A stretch of DNA of 64,000 nt from Pseudoflavonifractor sp. AF19-9AC (GTDB lineage Bacteria; Bacillota; Clostridia; Oscillospirales; Oscillospiraceae). A program made the position numbers and the translations under genes. Under the pieces are notes generated by a model. It made no database searches. It was not told the origin of the DNA and saw nothing but the letters and a program-made list of their open reading frames with translations. The DNA is taken from positions 124,001 through 188,000 of the forward strand of contig NZ_QUGI01000003.1 of assembly GCF_003478995.1 (NCBI RefSeq), read 5' to 3'. Below are positions 43,060 to 51,203 of this stretch, in pieces. Within the stretch, counting starts at the first letter, position 1. Every line of letters starts with the position of its first letter.

Positions 43060-43410
43060 TTACCCTCTTAAAATCTTTTCCATGGCTTTGCCCTTGGCCA
43101 GCTCATCCACCAGCTTGTCCAGATATCGAATCTCCCGCATCAGCGGGTCCTCAATCTCCTCCACCCGGACTCCGCACACTTTGCCGGTGATCCGGATCCG
43201 GTTGGGGTTCATGGCGGGGGCGTTCCGAAAGAAATCGCCGTAGCTCACCTCGGACTGCTCCAGCCGGAGAATCTCCTCCGCGGTGTATCCGGTAAGCCAG
43301 GCGGTCACCTGGTCCACTTCCGCCCGGGTGCGCCCCTTTTTCTCCGCTTTGCTTACCAGCAGAGGATAGAGCTTGGCAAAAGGCATTTCCGTCACATCCA
43401 CACGGGGCAT
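43060..43410 (-). CDS. DUF2200 family protein
   Basis: 116 residues. The family pattern is [23 protein letters not shown], then VTAWLTGY, then [27 protein letters not shown], here split by the fold. The function is unknown. It starts three bases after the macrodomain gene, in the same leftward unit. Confidence 0.84.
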   Translation of the reverse strand: MPRVDVTEMPFAKLYPLLVSKAEKKGRTRAEVDQVTAWLTGYTAEEILRLEQSEVSYGDFFRNAPAMNPNRIRITGKVCGVRVEEIEDPLMREIRYLDKLVDELAKGKAMEKILRG

Positions 43411-43413
43411 ACT

Positions 43414-44412
43414 TTAACCTCCCAGCAGGCTCTGGTCAAAGGCAAACAGAGCCTCGTTGATTTCAAAGATGTTGTAGTTTTGACGGGCGATAAAATACTC
43501 CACAATAATGTCAAATTTGCTGGCGTGAGAGAAGGCAAAGCCCGCCTTTTCCAGCATCTCCCGCGCCTCCTCCAGGGGCAGCTCCAGGGCCACAGCAAAG
43601 GCCATAGCTGTGGGCTTGGAGGGCTTATAGTGGATATCGGAACGGATTTTGGAGAACAGCTTGCGGTCAATGTTTGCCTTTTTATAGCATTGGGCATCGG
43701 TGATGCCGGCCTCGTCGATCTTCCGCAGCAGCATCTGAGAAAAGCTCTCATCCAGCCGCCCCAGGGCCTCATCCAGGCTGCCAGGCATTGCTCCGCAAGG
43801 AGAGGGCGCCCGCAGTTCTTCCTCTGCCTGGTCGGCCCAGGCCATAGACCGGCGGCGCTGCTCCTCCCACGGCTCGGTGTGCTCTTCCACATAGCGGTCA
43901 TCAATGTAGGACGCAATGTCCGCAAAGAGCTTCCCGCCGATGGTGTAGGCGGTCCGGTCAAATATGACCAGGTAGACGTTCATGTCGTTTGCAAGAAGAA
44001 ATTCCCCGATGGTGTCCACCGCGACCTTCAGGGCCTGGTCCTTGGGATAGCCGTAGGCCCCGGCGGAAATCAGCGGGAAGGCCACCGACTCGCATTGACT
44101 GGCCCGGGCCAGCTTCAGGGAGGTTCGGTAGGCGGAGACCAACAGCTCCCGCTCCCCGTGGGTTCCGCCCCGCCAGATGGGTCCCACGGTGTGGATCACA
44201 TACCGGGCAGGCAGGCGGTAGCCCCGGGTCAGCTTGGCCTGGCCCGTTTTGCAGCCGCCCAGAGTGCGGCACTCCTTTAACAAATCCGGACCGGCGGCGC
44301 GGTGAATGGCGCCGTCCACCCCTCCGCCCCCCAGCAGGCTCTCATTGGCGGCGTTGACAATGGCGTCCACACGCATTGTGGTGATGTCGCTTCGCACGAT
44401 GTGCAGGGGCAT
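43414..44412 (-). CDS. Macrodomain protein with HTH-like C-terminal domain
   Basis: 332 residues. Residues 1-175 are a macrodomain of the ADP-ribose deacetylating type: [30 protein letters not shown] and [16 protein letters not shown] are the ligand loops. Residues 210-332 are a second domain ([33 protein letters not shown], broken by a turn) that is also found as a separate protein in Firmicutes and looks like an HTH-related fold. It may remove ADP-ribose or O-acetyl-ADP-ribose; the second domain could target it to DNA or a toxin partner. DUF2200 is its operon mate. Confidence 0.88.
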   Translation of the reverse strand: MPLHIVRSDITTMRVDAIVNAANESLLGGGGVDGAIHRAAGPDLLKECRTLGGCKTGQAKLTRGYRLPARYVIHTVGPIWRGGTHGERELLVSAYRTSLKLARASQCESVAFPLISAGAYGYPKDQALKVAVDTIGEFLLANDMNVYLVIFDRTAYTIGGKLFADIASYIDDRYVEEHTEPWEEQRRRSMAWADQAEEELRAPSPCGAMPGSLDEALGRLDESFSQMLLRKIDEAGITDAQCYKKANIDRKLFSKIRSDIHYKPSKPTAMAFAVALELPLEEAREMLEKAGFAFSHASKFDIIVEYFIARQNYNIFEINEALFAFDQSLLGG

Positions 44413-44492
44413 GGAAACACCTCCTCACTTGATTCACCTCATCATACCACACCCCCCGCGTTCTGACAATCACAGCGCCCTGCGGGCATAAC

Positions 44493-44523
44493 AAAACGGC
44501 ATTGCCTTTGGCAATGCCGTTTC
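44493..44523 (-). terminator. Terminator of the PNPOx-like gene
   Basis: AAACGGCATTGCC (44494-44506) pairs perfectly with GGCAATGCCGTTT (44510-44522) around TTT. It lies 15 bases after the stop of the leftward gene at 44539. Confidence 0.75.
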
Positions 44524-44538
44524 CATGCGATCCACCGT

Positions 44539-44931
44539 TCAGAAGGTTACGGTACGGCTGGGCTCTGTAAAGGAGGAGAATGTGGCGGCGGCCTCCACCA
44601 GTGCAAAAATCATGGTGTTGCCGTCACCAGGGGTGTAGGCGGCCCGGAGGGTGGGATATTGGCTGAGCATATGCTCCTGCGCCTCCACTTCAGGCACCTC
44701 CACGGCCTTGGCCGTCACCCGCAGCCAGTGCTGGCCGTCAAAGGCACAGACCTCCACCTTGGGATTTGCCAGCATCTGCTGGGCCACGTCCTTCTTCCGA
44801 CCGGTTTGAATGGTAAGCTGCCCGTTATAGAGGTCAATGGTGCCAAAGGGGCGCACCCGGGGCTGATCCTGGTCCATGGTGGCCAGATAATAGGTGCCGC
44901 AGGTTTTCAGAAATTGATATACTTCTTCCAC
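44539..44931 (-). CDS. Pyridoxamine 5'-phosphate oxidase family protein (short)
   Basis: 130 residues from a GTG at 44931, six bases after AAGGAGGG; an ATG at 44958 has no site. The split-barrel pattern is compact: YQFLKTCGTYYLATMDQDQP, RVRPFGTIDLYNGQLTIQTG and KVEVCAFDGQHWLRVTA. Small members bind FMN and act as unassigned reductases. It is not in a cluster, with its own terminator. Confidence 0.85.
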   Translation of the reverse strand: MEEVYQFLKTCGTYYLATMDQDQPRVRPFGTIDLYNGQLTIQTGRKKDVAQQMLANPKVEVCAFDGQHWLRVTAKAVEVPEVEAQEHMLSQYPTLRAAYTPGDGNTMIFALVEAAATFSSFTEPSRTVTF

Positions 44932-45030
44932 GGGAATCCCTCCTTGCTTTTTTCTCATTTTATACCTGTACCCGACAAAGCGTCAAGATTTCCGATACGG
45001 TCCCTCGGCATACCGTCCCATAAAAAAGCC

Positions 45031-45070
45031 TTGACAAGAAACCAGAACTCTTTATAATGAACATCGTTCA
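45031..45070 (+). promoter_or_regulatory. TetR promoter with overlapping operator
   Basis: Consensus TTGACA (45031-45036), a 16-base spacer and TATAAT (45053-45058). Directly after it is the perfect dyad TGAAC-ATC-GTTCA (45058-45070), placed to block initiation. The same 13 bases recur at 45683. Confidence 0.85.
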
Positions 45071-45085
45071 TATTGAGGTGATCGG

Positions 45086-45643
45086 ATGAATACCATTGTC
45101 ACATCCAAAGAGGAAATTTTGAAGACCAGCCGGGAACTGATTCAGCGGGAGGGCTGGTCGGCCGTCAATATCCGCTCTGTGGCGGCAGCCTGCGGGGTAT
45201 CGGTGGGCTCCATCTACAACTATTTTGATTCCAAAGCTGCTCTGATGAGTGCCACGGTGGAAAGCGTCTGGTGTGAGATTTTCCATCGGCCGGAGGACGG
45301 CTCCGTGTTTCAGGACACTCAGGCCTGCATTGCCTGGCTGTACGAACGGATGGAATACGGCTGCAAGCAGTATCCCGGATTTTTTTCTCTCCACTCCCTG
45401 GGCTTTCTGGGAGAGGATAAATCGGACGGGAGACAGAAGATGCAGCAGACCTGGCAGCATATTTTAGATGGGCTGTGCTCTGTTTTGCAGCGGGATGTCA
45501 AAGTCCGACCGGACGCCTTTACCCAACAATTTACAGCGGAAAAATTTGCGAATCTCTTGTTCTCTCTGATGCTGTCCGCGCTGCTGCGGCAGGATTACGA
45601 CCCTTCGGCTGTGCTGGAGATTGTCCGAAGGACCCTCTATTAA
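45086..45643 (+). CDS. TetR-family transcriptional regulator
   Basis: 185 residues. N-terminal HTH: GWSAVNIRSVAAACGVSVGS then YNYFDSKAALMSAT. The C-terminal ligand domain resembles TetR/AcrR regulators of membrane or drug genes (YGCKQYPGFFSLHSLGFLG). The operator TGAACATCGTTCA lies before its own gene and again before the two membrane genes that follow, so it most likely represses both. A terminator separates it from them. Confidence 0.88.
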   Translation: MNTIVTSKEEILKTSRELIQREGWSAVNIRSVAAACGVSVGSIYNYFDSKAALMSATVESVWCEIFHRPEDGSVFQDTQACIAWLYERMEYGCKQYPGFFSLHSLGFLGEDKSDGRQKMQQTWQHILDGLCSVLQRDVKVRPDAFTQQFTAEKFANLLFSLMLSALLRQDYDPSAVLEIVRRTLY

Positions 45644-45672
45644 AATTCCCACAAAACTGTGGGAATTTTATA
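45641..45672 (+). terminator. Terminator after tetR
   Basis: TAAAATTCCCACA (45641-45653) pairs perfectly with TGTGGGAATTTTA (45658-45670). It starts at the stop codon and separates the regulator from its presumed target genes. Confidence 0.75.
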
Positions 45673-45695
45673 CCCAAGAAATTGAACATCGTTCA
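45669..45695 (+). promoter_or_regulatory. Second copy of the TetR operator with a weak promoter
   Basis: The 13-base dyad TGAACATCGTTCA (45683-45695) is identical to that at 45058. A TATACC -10-like hexamer is at 45669-45674 with a weak TTCCCA 17 bases upstream. It should control the genes at 45713 and 46169. Confidence 0.75.
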
Positions 45696-45712
45696 CTTAA
45701 CGGAGCAAAACA

Positions 45713-46165
45713 ATGAAAGTAAAACGGAATACCCTTCTGCTTTTGGCCTGTCTGGTGTGGAGCGCGGCGGGGTTCAACTTTCTTCGCATCGGTTTGATGG
45801 CCTACCCGGCCTATCTCACGGTGCTGAACACCTTGCTGTCGATCTTGGTTTTTGCCATATTCCAGAAGTTTATTTTTGGAAAGCTGGTGAAAAAGCACAC
45901 CGCCAGAATCCACGCCTATTTGGAAGAGCGGCACTTTTTTCTGAAATTCTTTGACCAAAAGGCATTTGCCATTATGGCCGTTATGATGACGGGCGGTATC
46001 GGCCTGCGGGCAAGCGGACTTGCGCCGGAGCAGTTTATTGCCGTCTTTTATACAGGGCTGGGCGCTTCGCTTCTACTGGCCGGACTGCTGTTTGGCCGAA
46101 ATTACGGCAAGGCGGCTATCGCCGCAGCCACAATTCAATCAAACACGGAGCAAAAAGGAGTGTAA
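45713..46165 (+). CDS. Four-helix membrane protein under TetR control
   Basis: 150 residues. Four hydrophobic segments (about 7-24, 31-55, 84-101 and 107-127) with a short soluble loop between the second and third (KKHTARIHAYLEERHFFLKF). It is probably an integral membrane protein of unknown role; the family is not recognised. It lies 3 bases before the next gene and behind the TetR operator. Confidence 0.75.
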   Translation: MKVKRNTLLLLACLVWSAAGFNFLRIGLMAYPAYLTVLNTLLSILVFAIFQKFIFGKLVKKHTARIHAYLEERHFFLKFFDQKAFAIMAVMMTGGIGLRASGLAPEQFIAVFYTGLGASLLLAGLLFGRNYGKAAIAAATIQSNTEQKGV

Positions 46166-46168
46166 ATC

Positions 46169-46834
46169 ATGCAGGCAATTATGGAAACTCTGTTTGATGC
46201 GGTCTATCTGATTACCGTCATTACCATTGGAATCCGGATGATTCGTGGCAGCAAGGGCAATCCCCAATTCCGTTTGTTCGGCCTTATGGCGGTGGTACTG
46301 GGCTCGGGCGATGCGTTTCACCTGTTCCCCCGGGCAGTTGCCCTTTGTACCACAGGTCTGGAGCACTACACCGCTGCCCTGGGGCTGGGGAAATGGATTA
46401 CCTCGGTCACCATGACCATTTTCTATGTGCTGCTCTACTATGTGTGGCGGCAGCGGTACCGCGTCACGGGACAAGGCACCCTGACTGCTGCGGTCTACCT
46501 CCTGGCCGGTCTGCGGATCCTGCTGTGCATGATGCCCCAGAATCAGTGGCTCAGCGCCGACGCCCCCCTCTCCTGGGGCGTCTACCGCAACATCCCCTTC
46601 GCACTGCTGGGGCTCGTAGTGATCGTGCTCTTTTACCGCAGCGCCAGAGAGCACGGGGATCAGGCTTTCCGCTGGATGTGGCTGACCATCGTGCTGAGCT
46701 TTGGCTTCTATATTCCGGTGGTGCTGTGGGCGGACGCCGTATCCATGATCGGGATGCTGATGATTCCCAAGACCTGCGCCTACGTCTGGACCGTGTGGAT
46801 TGGCTATTCCGCCATGAAGCAGGAGTGCAAATAA
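46169..46834 (+). CDS. Seven-helix membrane protein under TetR control
   Basis: 221 residues with seven hydrophobic segments spread along the whole length. Conserved-looking polar positions lie in the membrane (GSGDAFHLFPRAVALCTTGLE split over helix 2, and MPQNQWLSADAPLSWGVYRNIP). No family is recognised. It is translated straight after the four-helix protein, so the pair probably works together, perhaps in transport or lipid handling. Confidence 0.75.
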   Translation: MQAIMETLFDAVYLITVITIGIRMIRGSKGNPQFRLFGLMAVVLGSGDAFHLFPRAVALCTTGLEHYTAALGLGKWITSVTMTIFYVLLYYVWRQRYRVTGQGTLTAAVYLLAGLRILLCMMPQNQWLSADAPLSWGVYRNIPFALLGLVVIVLFYRSAREHGDQAFRWMWLTIVLSFGFYIPVVLWADAVSMIGMLMIPKTCAYVWTVWIGYSAMKQECK

Positions 46835-47248
46835 AGACAGCAGCATAACACAAGGGGACTCCATACATATCCTGCAAGTCCAAACGTCCCTTTTCTTTGC
46901 CCCGTCTGATGGAAGGCACTTGCCTTGAATACAGTCCAGGCTGGATACAGGGAGCATCAGACGAGGTCCAAGGCCACAGCATGCCGTCTGTTCTGCTATG
47001 ACCCGGATTTGCTCCGGCCCAGCGTCCTTGCCCCATTCACCCTGCCAGCCGCAGGTTGGATAACAGCGTTGGAAATGCTGGTCAGGTCGGAGCCAAGCTG
47101 GCGCAATACTCTCCATATGCGTAAAAACCGGATGGACATTCTTTCAATCAGGAATGTCCATCCGGTCTTTTTTCTCGAAACATGGGCCCACACATGGGCG
47201 GTGACGGCCCAACGGTCACACGAAGCTGCGCCTGCGAACAAAACAATC
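46835..47248. other. 414-base gap between convergent genes
   Basis: No frame with a start, ribosome site and coding look. Its right part has a strong terminator (47127-47175). 46850-47120 shows nothing that I can name. Confidence 0.5.
47127..47175. terminator. Bidirectional terminator
   Basis: ACCGGATGGACATTC (47127-47141) pairs perfectly with GAATGTCCATCCGGT (47152-47166), followed by CTTTTTT; AAAAA precedes it for the other strand. It serves the genes ending at 46834 and 47249. Confidence 0.8.
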
Positions 47249-48163
47249 TCAGGCCTGCTCCGCGTTTCCCTTCTGCTCCGCCCGGAGAAGGGTCAAGTGC
47301 TCCTGCAGGCACTCCAGAAACAGTTCCGCCGCCCGGGAAAAGATTCGGGATTTTTTCCACACTAGGTACATCTCCGCCTCCAGCTTCGGCTCTAAAGGCC
47401 GGAAACAGAGGGCACTGCCGGTGGTATTCACCAGCTTGTCCAGTCCGAAGGCATATCCCATCCCCTCTTCCACCATCAGGGAAGCGTTATAGATGAGGTT
47501 GTAGGTGGCCGCGGTGTGAAGCTGGGAAGGCTCCTTCTGCAGCCAGCGATACAGTCCACTTTTGTTATTCACCTGCCGGGAGAGAATGAGCGGCTTGTCC
47601 CAGAGGTCCTGAGGACCGACAGATTCCTGCTGGGCCAGGGGACTGTCCCGCCGCATGAGCACACCCCAGGTGTCCTTCATGGGCAGCTCCAAGTAGTGAT
47701 ATTTGGTCTTATCAATGTCACCCAGCAGGACACCGAAATCCAGCAGTCCTTTGTCCAGACGCTCGCACACGTCTGCGGCATCTCCGCTGGCAATATGAAA
47801 GCGGATGGCAGGATAGCGGGCCTGAAGCCGGGTTGCGGCCCTGGCCAACTGACGCACTCCATCGGTCTCCCCGGTCCCAATGTAGATATCTCCACTGACG
47901 GCCTCATCGGACTGCATAACCTCTTTTTCCGTCCGATCTACCAGCTCCAGAATCTCCTCCGCCCGCTTGCGCAGCAGCATACCGTCCTCCGTCAGTGTCA
48001 CCTTTCGGTTTCCACGGATCATCAGCTGCTTGCCCAGCTCCTCCTCCAGCTCCTTGAGCTGCCGGGAGAGGGTGGGCTGGGTCAGATGCAGGGACTGGGC
48101 TGCCGCGGAAATATTCTGCTCCCGCGCCACCGCCAGGAAATACTGAAGCACTCTCAATTCCAT
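47249..48163 (-). CDS. LysR-family transcriptional regulator
   Basis: 304 residues. N-terminal HTH: MELRVLQYFLAVAREQNI, AAQSLHLTQPTLSRQLKELEEELG. The co-inducer domain follows (GDIYIGTGETDGVRQLARAA, then IRFHIASGDAADVCERL). It is divergent from the operon at 48305, with a clear LysR box between. It probably activates that operon in response to a small molecule that the encoded enzymes act on, and represses itself. Confidence 0.93.
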   Translation of the reverse strand: MELRVLQYFLAVAREQNISAAAQSLHLTQPTLSRQLKELEEELGKQLMIRGNRKVTLTEDGMLLRKRAEEILELVDRTEKEVMQSDEAVSGDIYIGTGETDGVRQLARAATRLQARYPAIRFHIASGDAADVCERLDKGLLDFGVLLGDIDKTKYHYLELPMKDTWGVLMRRDSPLAQQESVGPQDLWDKPLILSRQVNNKSGLYRWLQKEPSQLHTAATYNLIYNASLMVEEGMGYAFGLDKLVNTTGSALCFRPLEPKLEAEMYLVWKKSRIFSRAAELFLECLQEHLTLLRAEQKGNAEQA

Positions 48164-48185
48164 TCTGCCACCTCCGGTCAGGGTA

Positions 48186-48215
48186 ATGATAGCACATCTC
48201 TAATATAGTTTTCAA
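48186..48215 (-). promoter_or_regulatory. LysR gene promoter
   Basis: On the minus strand TTGAAA (48210-48215), an 18-base spacer and TATCAT (48186-48191). The -35 overlaps the LysR box, giving autorepression. Confidence 0.6.
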
Positions 48216-48229
48216 GCATAGTAAACTAT
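48205..48229. promoter_or_regulatory. LysR-type operator (T-N11-A dyad)
   Basis: ATAGTTT (48205-48211) and AAACTAT (48223-48229) are perfect inverted repeats separated by exactly 11 bases, giving the T-N11-A core that LysR proteins bind. Confidence 0.8.
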
Positions 48230-48242
48230 TCTATATAGGTAT

Positions 48243-48271
48243 TTGTTATTCGATTTTGCAGGTGATAAAAT
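48243..48271 (+). promoter_or_regulatory. Promoter of the LysR-controlled operon
   Basis: TTGTTA (48243-48248), a 17-base spacer and TAAAAT (48266-48271), just downstream of the LysR box, the usual place for activation. Confidence 0.6.
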
Positions 48272-48304
48272 AAGCGTGAACATTTTATGGATCAGGAGTA
48301 AGCA

Positions 48305-48886
48305 ATGGAGTTAGAAACATTTTTGGAGCATCTGAACAGTGGAAAGGTGGTACAGGGCGGCAGCGAACCCCACTTGTTCATGCACGGTGTGAGCCAGGAG
48401 GCCCTGCGTATTACGGCAGAGATCAACGGCAGCTACCACGAACCGTCCGAGCTGCGCGCCCTCTTTTCCCAACTCATCGGCCAGCCGGTGGACGAGAGCT
48501 TTGGGCTGTTCCCGCCCTTTTATTCCGACTGCGGAAAAAACATCCACATTGGGAAGCACGTTTTCATCAACATGGGCTGTAAGTTCCAGGATCAGGGCGG
48601 TATTTACATTGACGACGGCGCTCTCATCGGCCACAACGTGGTGCTGGCTACCTTAAATCACGCCCGGTCTCCCCGGGATCGCAGCAGCATGATTCCCGCT
48701 CCCATCCGCATCGGCAAAAACGTCTGGATTGGTTCCAACGCCACGGTACTGCCCGGCGTGACCATCGGCGATGGCGCCATTGTGGCCGCTGGGGCAGTTG
48801 TGACCCGGGACGTCCCGGAAAACACGATTGTGGGCGGTATGCCCGCAAAGGTCATCCGACACTTAAGCAAGGAGGAACTGCAATGA
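48305..48886 (+). CDS. Sugar O-acetyltransferase (left-handed beta-helix)
   Basis: 193 residues. A MAC-type N-terminal helical region is followed by hexapeptide repeats (IHIGKHVFINMGCKFQDQGG, then PIRIGKNVWIGSNATVLPGV and TIGDGAIVAAGAVVTRDV), and the catalytic His in ATLNHAR. This is the maltose/galactoside O-acetyltransferase group, using acetyl-CoA. The acceptor is unknown. It overlaps the next gene by four bases. Confidence 0.88.
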   Translation: MELETFLEHLNSGKVVQGGSEPHLFMHGVSQEALRITAEINGSYHEPSELRALFSQLIGQPVDESFGLFPPFYSDCGKNIHIGKHVFINMGCKFQDQGGIYIDDGALIGHNVVLATLNHARSPRDRSSMIPAPIRIGKNVWIGSNATVLPGVTIGDGAIVAAGAVVTRDVPENTIVGGMPAKVIRHLSKEELQ

Positions 48887-49422
48887 GTAAACAGATTCTG
48901 GTCATCTCCACCAGCCCCCGGAAGGGCGGCAATTCGGACATGCTGGCAGAGGAACTGATCCGAGGCGCCCGCGAAGCCGGGAACGACGTGGAAAAGGTCA
49001 CACTTTACGATAAAACCATCGGGTTCTGCAAGGGGTGCCTCATCTGTCAGAGCACCCAGCGCTGCGTCATCCACGACGACGCCGACACCATTGCCCAAAA
49101 GATGCTGAACGCCGACGTTCTCGTCTTTGCCACCCCCATCTACTACTACGGCATGAGCGGCCAGATGAAAACCATGCTGGACCGCGCCAATCCCCTCTAC
49201 TCCGCCGACTACCGGTTCCGGGACATCTACCTGCTCACCGCAGCGGCCGAGGAGGACGAACACACCCCGGACGGCGCCGTCACCGGCCTGCAGGGCTGGA
49301 TTGACTGCTTTGAAAAGGCCCGTCTGGCCGGAACGGTATTTGCCGGCGGCGTGACCTCCGTGGGCGAAATCCAGGGACATCCCGCTTTGAAGCAGGCCTA
49401 CGAAATGGGCAAACAGATGTAA
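48883..49422 (+). CDS. NADPH-dependent FMN reductase-like flavoprotein
   Basis: 179 residues. The FMN loop STSPRKGGNSDMLAEE and the conserved CKGCLICQ pair with TPIYYYGMSGQMKTMLDR are typical of the iron-sulfur-flavoprotein/WrbA-like flavin reductase group. It is probably a soluble quinone or small-molecule reductase. It is coupled to the acetyltransferase by ATGA. Confidence 0.9.
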   Translation: MSKQILVISTSPRKGGNSDMLAEELIRGAREAGNDVEKVTLYDKTIGFCKGCLICQSTQRCVIHDDADTIAQKMLNADVLVFATPIYYYGMSGQMKTMLDRANPLYSADYRFRDIYLLTAAAEEDEHTPDGAVTGLQGWIDCFEKARLAGTVFAGGVTSVGEIQGHPALKQAYEMGKQM

Positions 49423-49434
49423 GGAGGATTCCCC

Positions 49435-50406
49435 ATGAAATCAAGATACAACGGCTATTCCTTTCCTCTGCGGGACACGGTCACCCGGGAGAAGGTGCGC
49501 TTCCACAACCGCTATGGCATCCAGCTGGCCGGCGACCTGTACCTGCCCAAGGAAGCCTCCGGCAGACTGGCCGCCGTGGCTGTGTCCGGCCCCTTCGGCG
49601 CCGTGAAGGAGCAGTGCTCCGGGCTCTATGCCGAGGAACTGGCCTCCCGCGGTTTTGCCGCCCTGGCCTTTGACCCCTCCTTCACTGGAGAGAGCGGCGG
49701 CGAGGTACGGAATGTGGCCTCCCCCGATATCAACACCGAGGACTTCTCTGCCGCTGTGGACTATCTCTCCACCCGGGACTTTGTGGACCCGGAGAAGATC
49801 GGCATTCTGGGCATCTGTGGCTGGGGCGGCATGGCTCTCAACGCGGCCGCCATGGACACCCGCATCAAGGCCACCGTCACCTCCACCATGTATGACATAA
49901 CCCGGGTGAATGCCAAGGGCTACTTTGATTCCGCCGACAGCGCCGACGCCCGGTATGAGACAAGAAAGGCTCTCAACGCCCAGCGGACCGAGGACTACAA
50001 AGCAGGCACCTACGCCCGGGCCGGCGGTGTGGTGGACCCCCTGCCCGAGGACGCCCCCTTCTTTGTGAAGGACTACTACGACTACTATAAGACGGAGCGG
50101 GGCTATACCGAGCGCTCCCTCAACTCCAACGACGGCTGGAACACCACCTCCTCCCTGTCCTTCCTCAACATGCCCATTCTCCAATACAGTAATGAAATCC
50201 GCAGTGCTGTGCTGGTCATCCACGGGGAGAAGGCCCACTCCTGCTACTTCAGCCGGGACGCCTTTGCCGATATGGTCAAGGACAACCCCTACACCGACAA
50301 CAAGGAGCTGCTCATTATCCCTGGCGCTGTCCACACCGACCTCTATGACCGGAAGGACATCATTCCCTTTTCCGATATTGAGGCCTTTTTCCGAAAATAT
50401 CTGTAA
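49435..50406 (+). CDS. Alpha/beta hydrolase with cysteine nucleophile elbow
   Basis: 323 residues. The nucleophile elbow is GICGWGG, with C128 in place of the usual serine, as in dienelactone-hydrolase-like and YcjY-type enzymes. Acid and histidine follow in VIHGEKAHS and PGAVHTDLYD. No signal peptide is seen, so it is cytoplasmic. The substrate is unknown but shares an operon with an acetyltransferase, a flavin reductase and a cupin decarboxylase. Confidence 0.86.
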   Translation: MKSRYNGYSFPLRDTVTREKVRFHNRYGIQLAGDLYLPKEASGRLAAVAVSGPFGAVKEQCSGLYAEELASRGFAALAFDPSFTGESGGEVRNVASPDINTEDFSAAVDYLSTRDFVDPEKIGILGICGWGGMALNAAAMDTRIKATVTSTMYDITRVNAKGYFDSADSADARYETRKALNAQRTEDYKAGTYARAGGVVDPLPEDAPFFVKDYYDYYKTERGYTERSLNSNDGWNTTSSLSFLNMPILQYSNEIRSAVLVIHGEKAHSCYFSRDAFADMVKDNPYTDNKELLIIPGAVHTDLYDRKDIIPFSDIEAFFRKYL

Positions 50407-50430
50407 AACAACAGGCAGGGAGGATCTTTT

Positions 50431-51189
50431 ATGGCAAGACGACTGTGTATCCTGTTTCTCATCCTGGCGCTCTCGTCCTGCTCAGCTGCTCCGGAGGCCG
50501 GAAGTTTGGTCGCCGGTTCAGCCTCGTCGGCAGCAGACAGTGTGCAGCTCCCTGACCAGTGGGAGCAGAGCTCACCCAACGCCTCATGGGAACCGGAGCA
50601 GCAAGAGACCTCTTCCTCTGCGGATGGCCAATCCCAATCACCTGTCTCTCCGGAACCGGACGGGGACCAACTGACCGGGGAAACGGGACCGGCGGAAGAA
50701 CCCCCCGCTCAGAAGACGGAGGCCCCGCCGGTTCAGCAGGGGACGTCGTCCTCTGCCGGGAGCACCTCCCCAGAGGCTCCCAACTCCGAGCCATCCATTT
50801 CCGCTCCATCGCCGGAACCCACACAGCCGGAACAGGAGGTGTCCGCTTTGAAAATCACCGTAGGCGATTACGAGCTGCTGGCCACCTTTGAGGACAACCC
50901 CTCCGCTCGTGCGTTTCAGGAGCTTCTCGCTCAGGGACCGCTGACCGTCTCCATGGAGGACTACGGCGGCTTTGAAAAAGTAGGCCCCCTGGGCACCACA
51001 CTGACGCGCAGCGATACATCCATAACCACCCAGCCCGGCGATGTGATTCTCTATCAGGGCAATCAGATCACCATTTATTACGGCACCAACTCCTGGACCT
51101 TTACCCGGCTGGCCAAAATCGATGACCCCACCGATTTACAGGCCAAGCTGGGCGAGGGAACGGTCCAGGTCACCTTTTCACTTGCATAG
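50431..51189 (+). CDS. Lipoprotein with cyclophilin-like domain
   Basis: 252 residues. The N-terminus (MARRLCILFLILALSSC) is a lipoprotein signal with lipobox LSSC. A long low-complexity linker rich in S, P, E and Q (about 20-140) reaches out from the membrane. The C-terminal 110 residues (VGDYELLATFEDNPSARAFQ, then DYGGFEKVGPLG and PGDVILYQGNQITIYYG) match the cyclophilin-like_2 fold found in many clostridial lipoproteins. The function is unknown. It lies in the LysR operon. Confidence 0.84.
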   Translation: MARRLCILFLILALSSCSAAPEAGSLVAGSASSAADSVQLPDQWEQSSPNASWEPEQQETSSSADGQSQSPVSPEPDGDQLTGETGPAEEPPAQKTEAPPVQQGTSSSAGSTSPEAPNSEPSISAPSPEPTQPEQEVSALKITVGDYELLATFEDNPSARAFQELLAQGPLTVSMEDYGGFEKVGPLGTTLTRSDTSITTQPGDVILYQGNQITIYYGTNSWTFTRLAKIDDPTDLQAKLGEGTVQVTFSLA

Positions 51190-51203
51190 GAGGCAACATT
51201 CAT

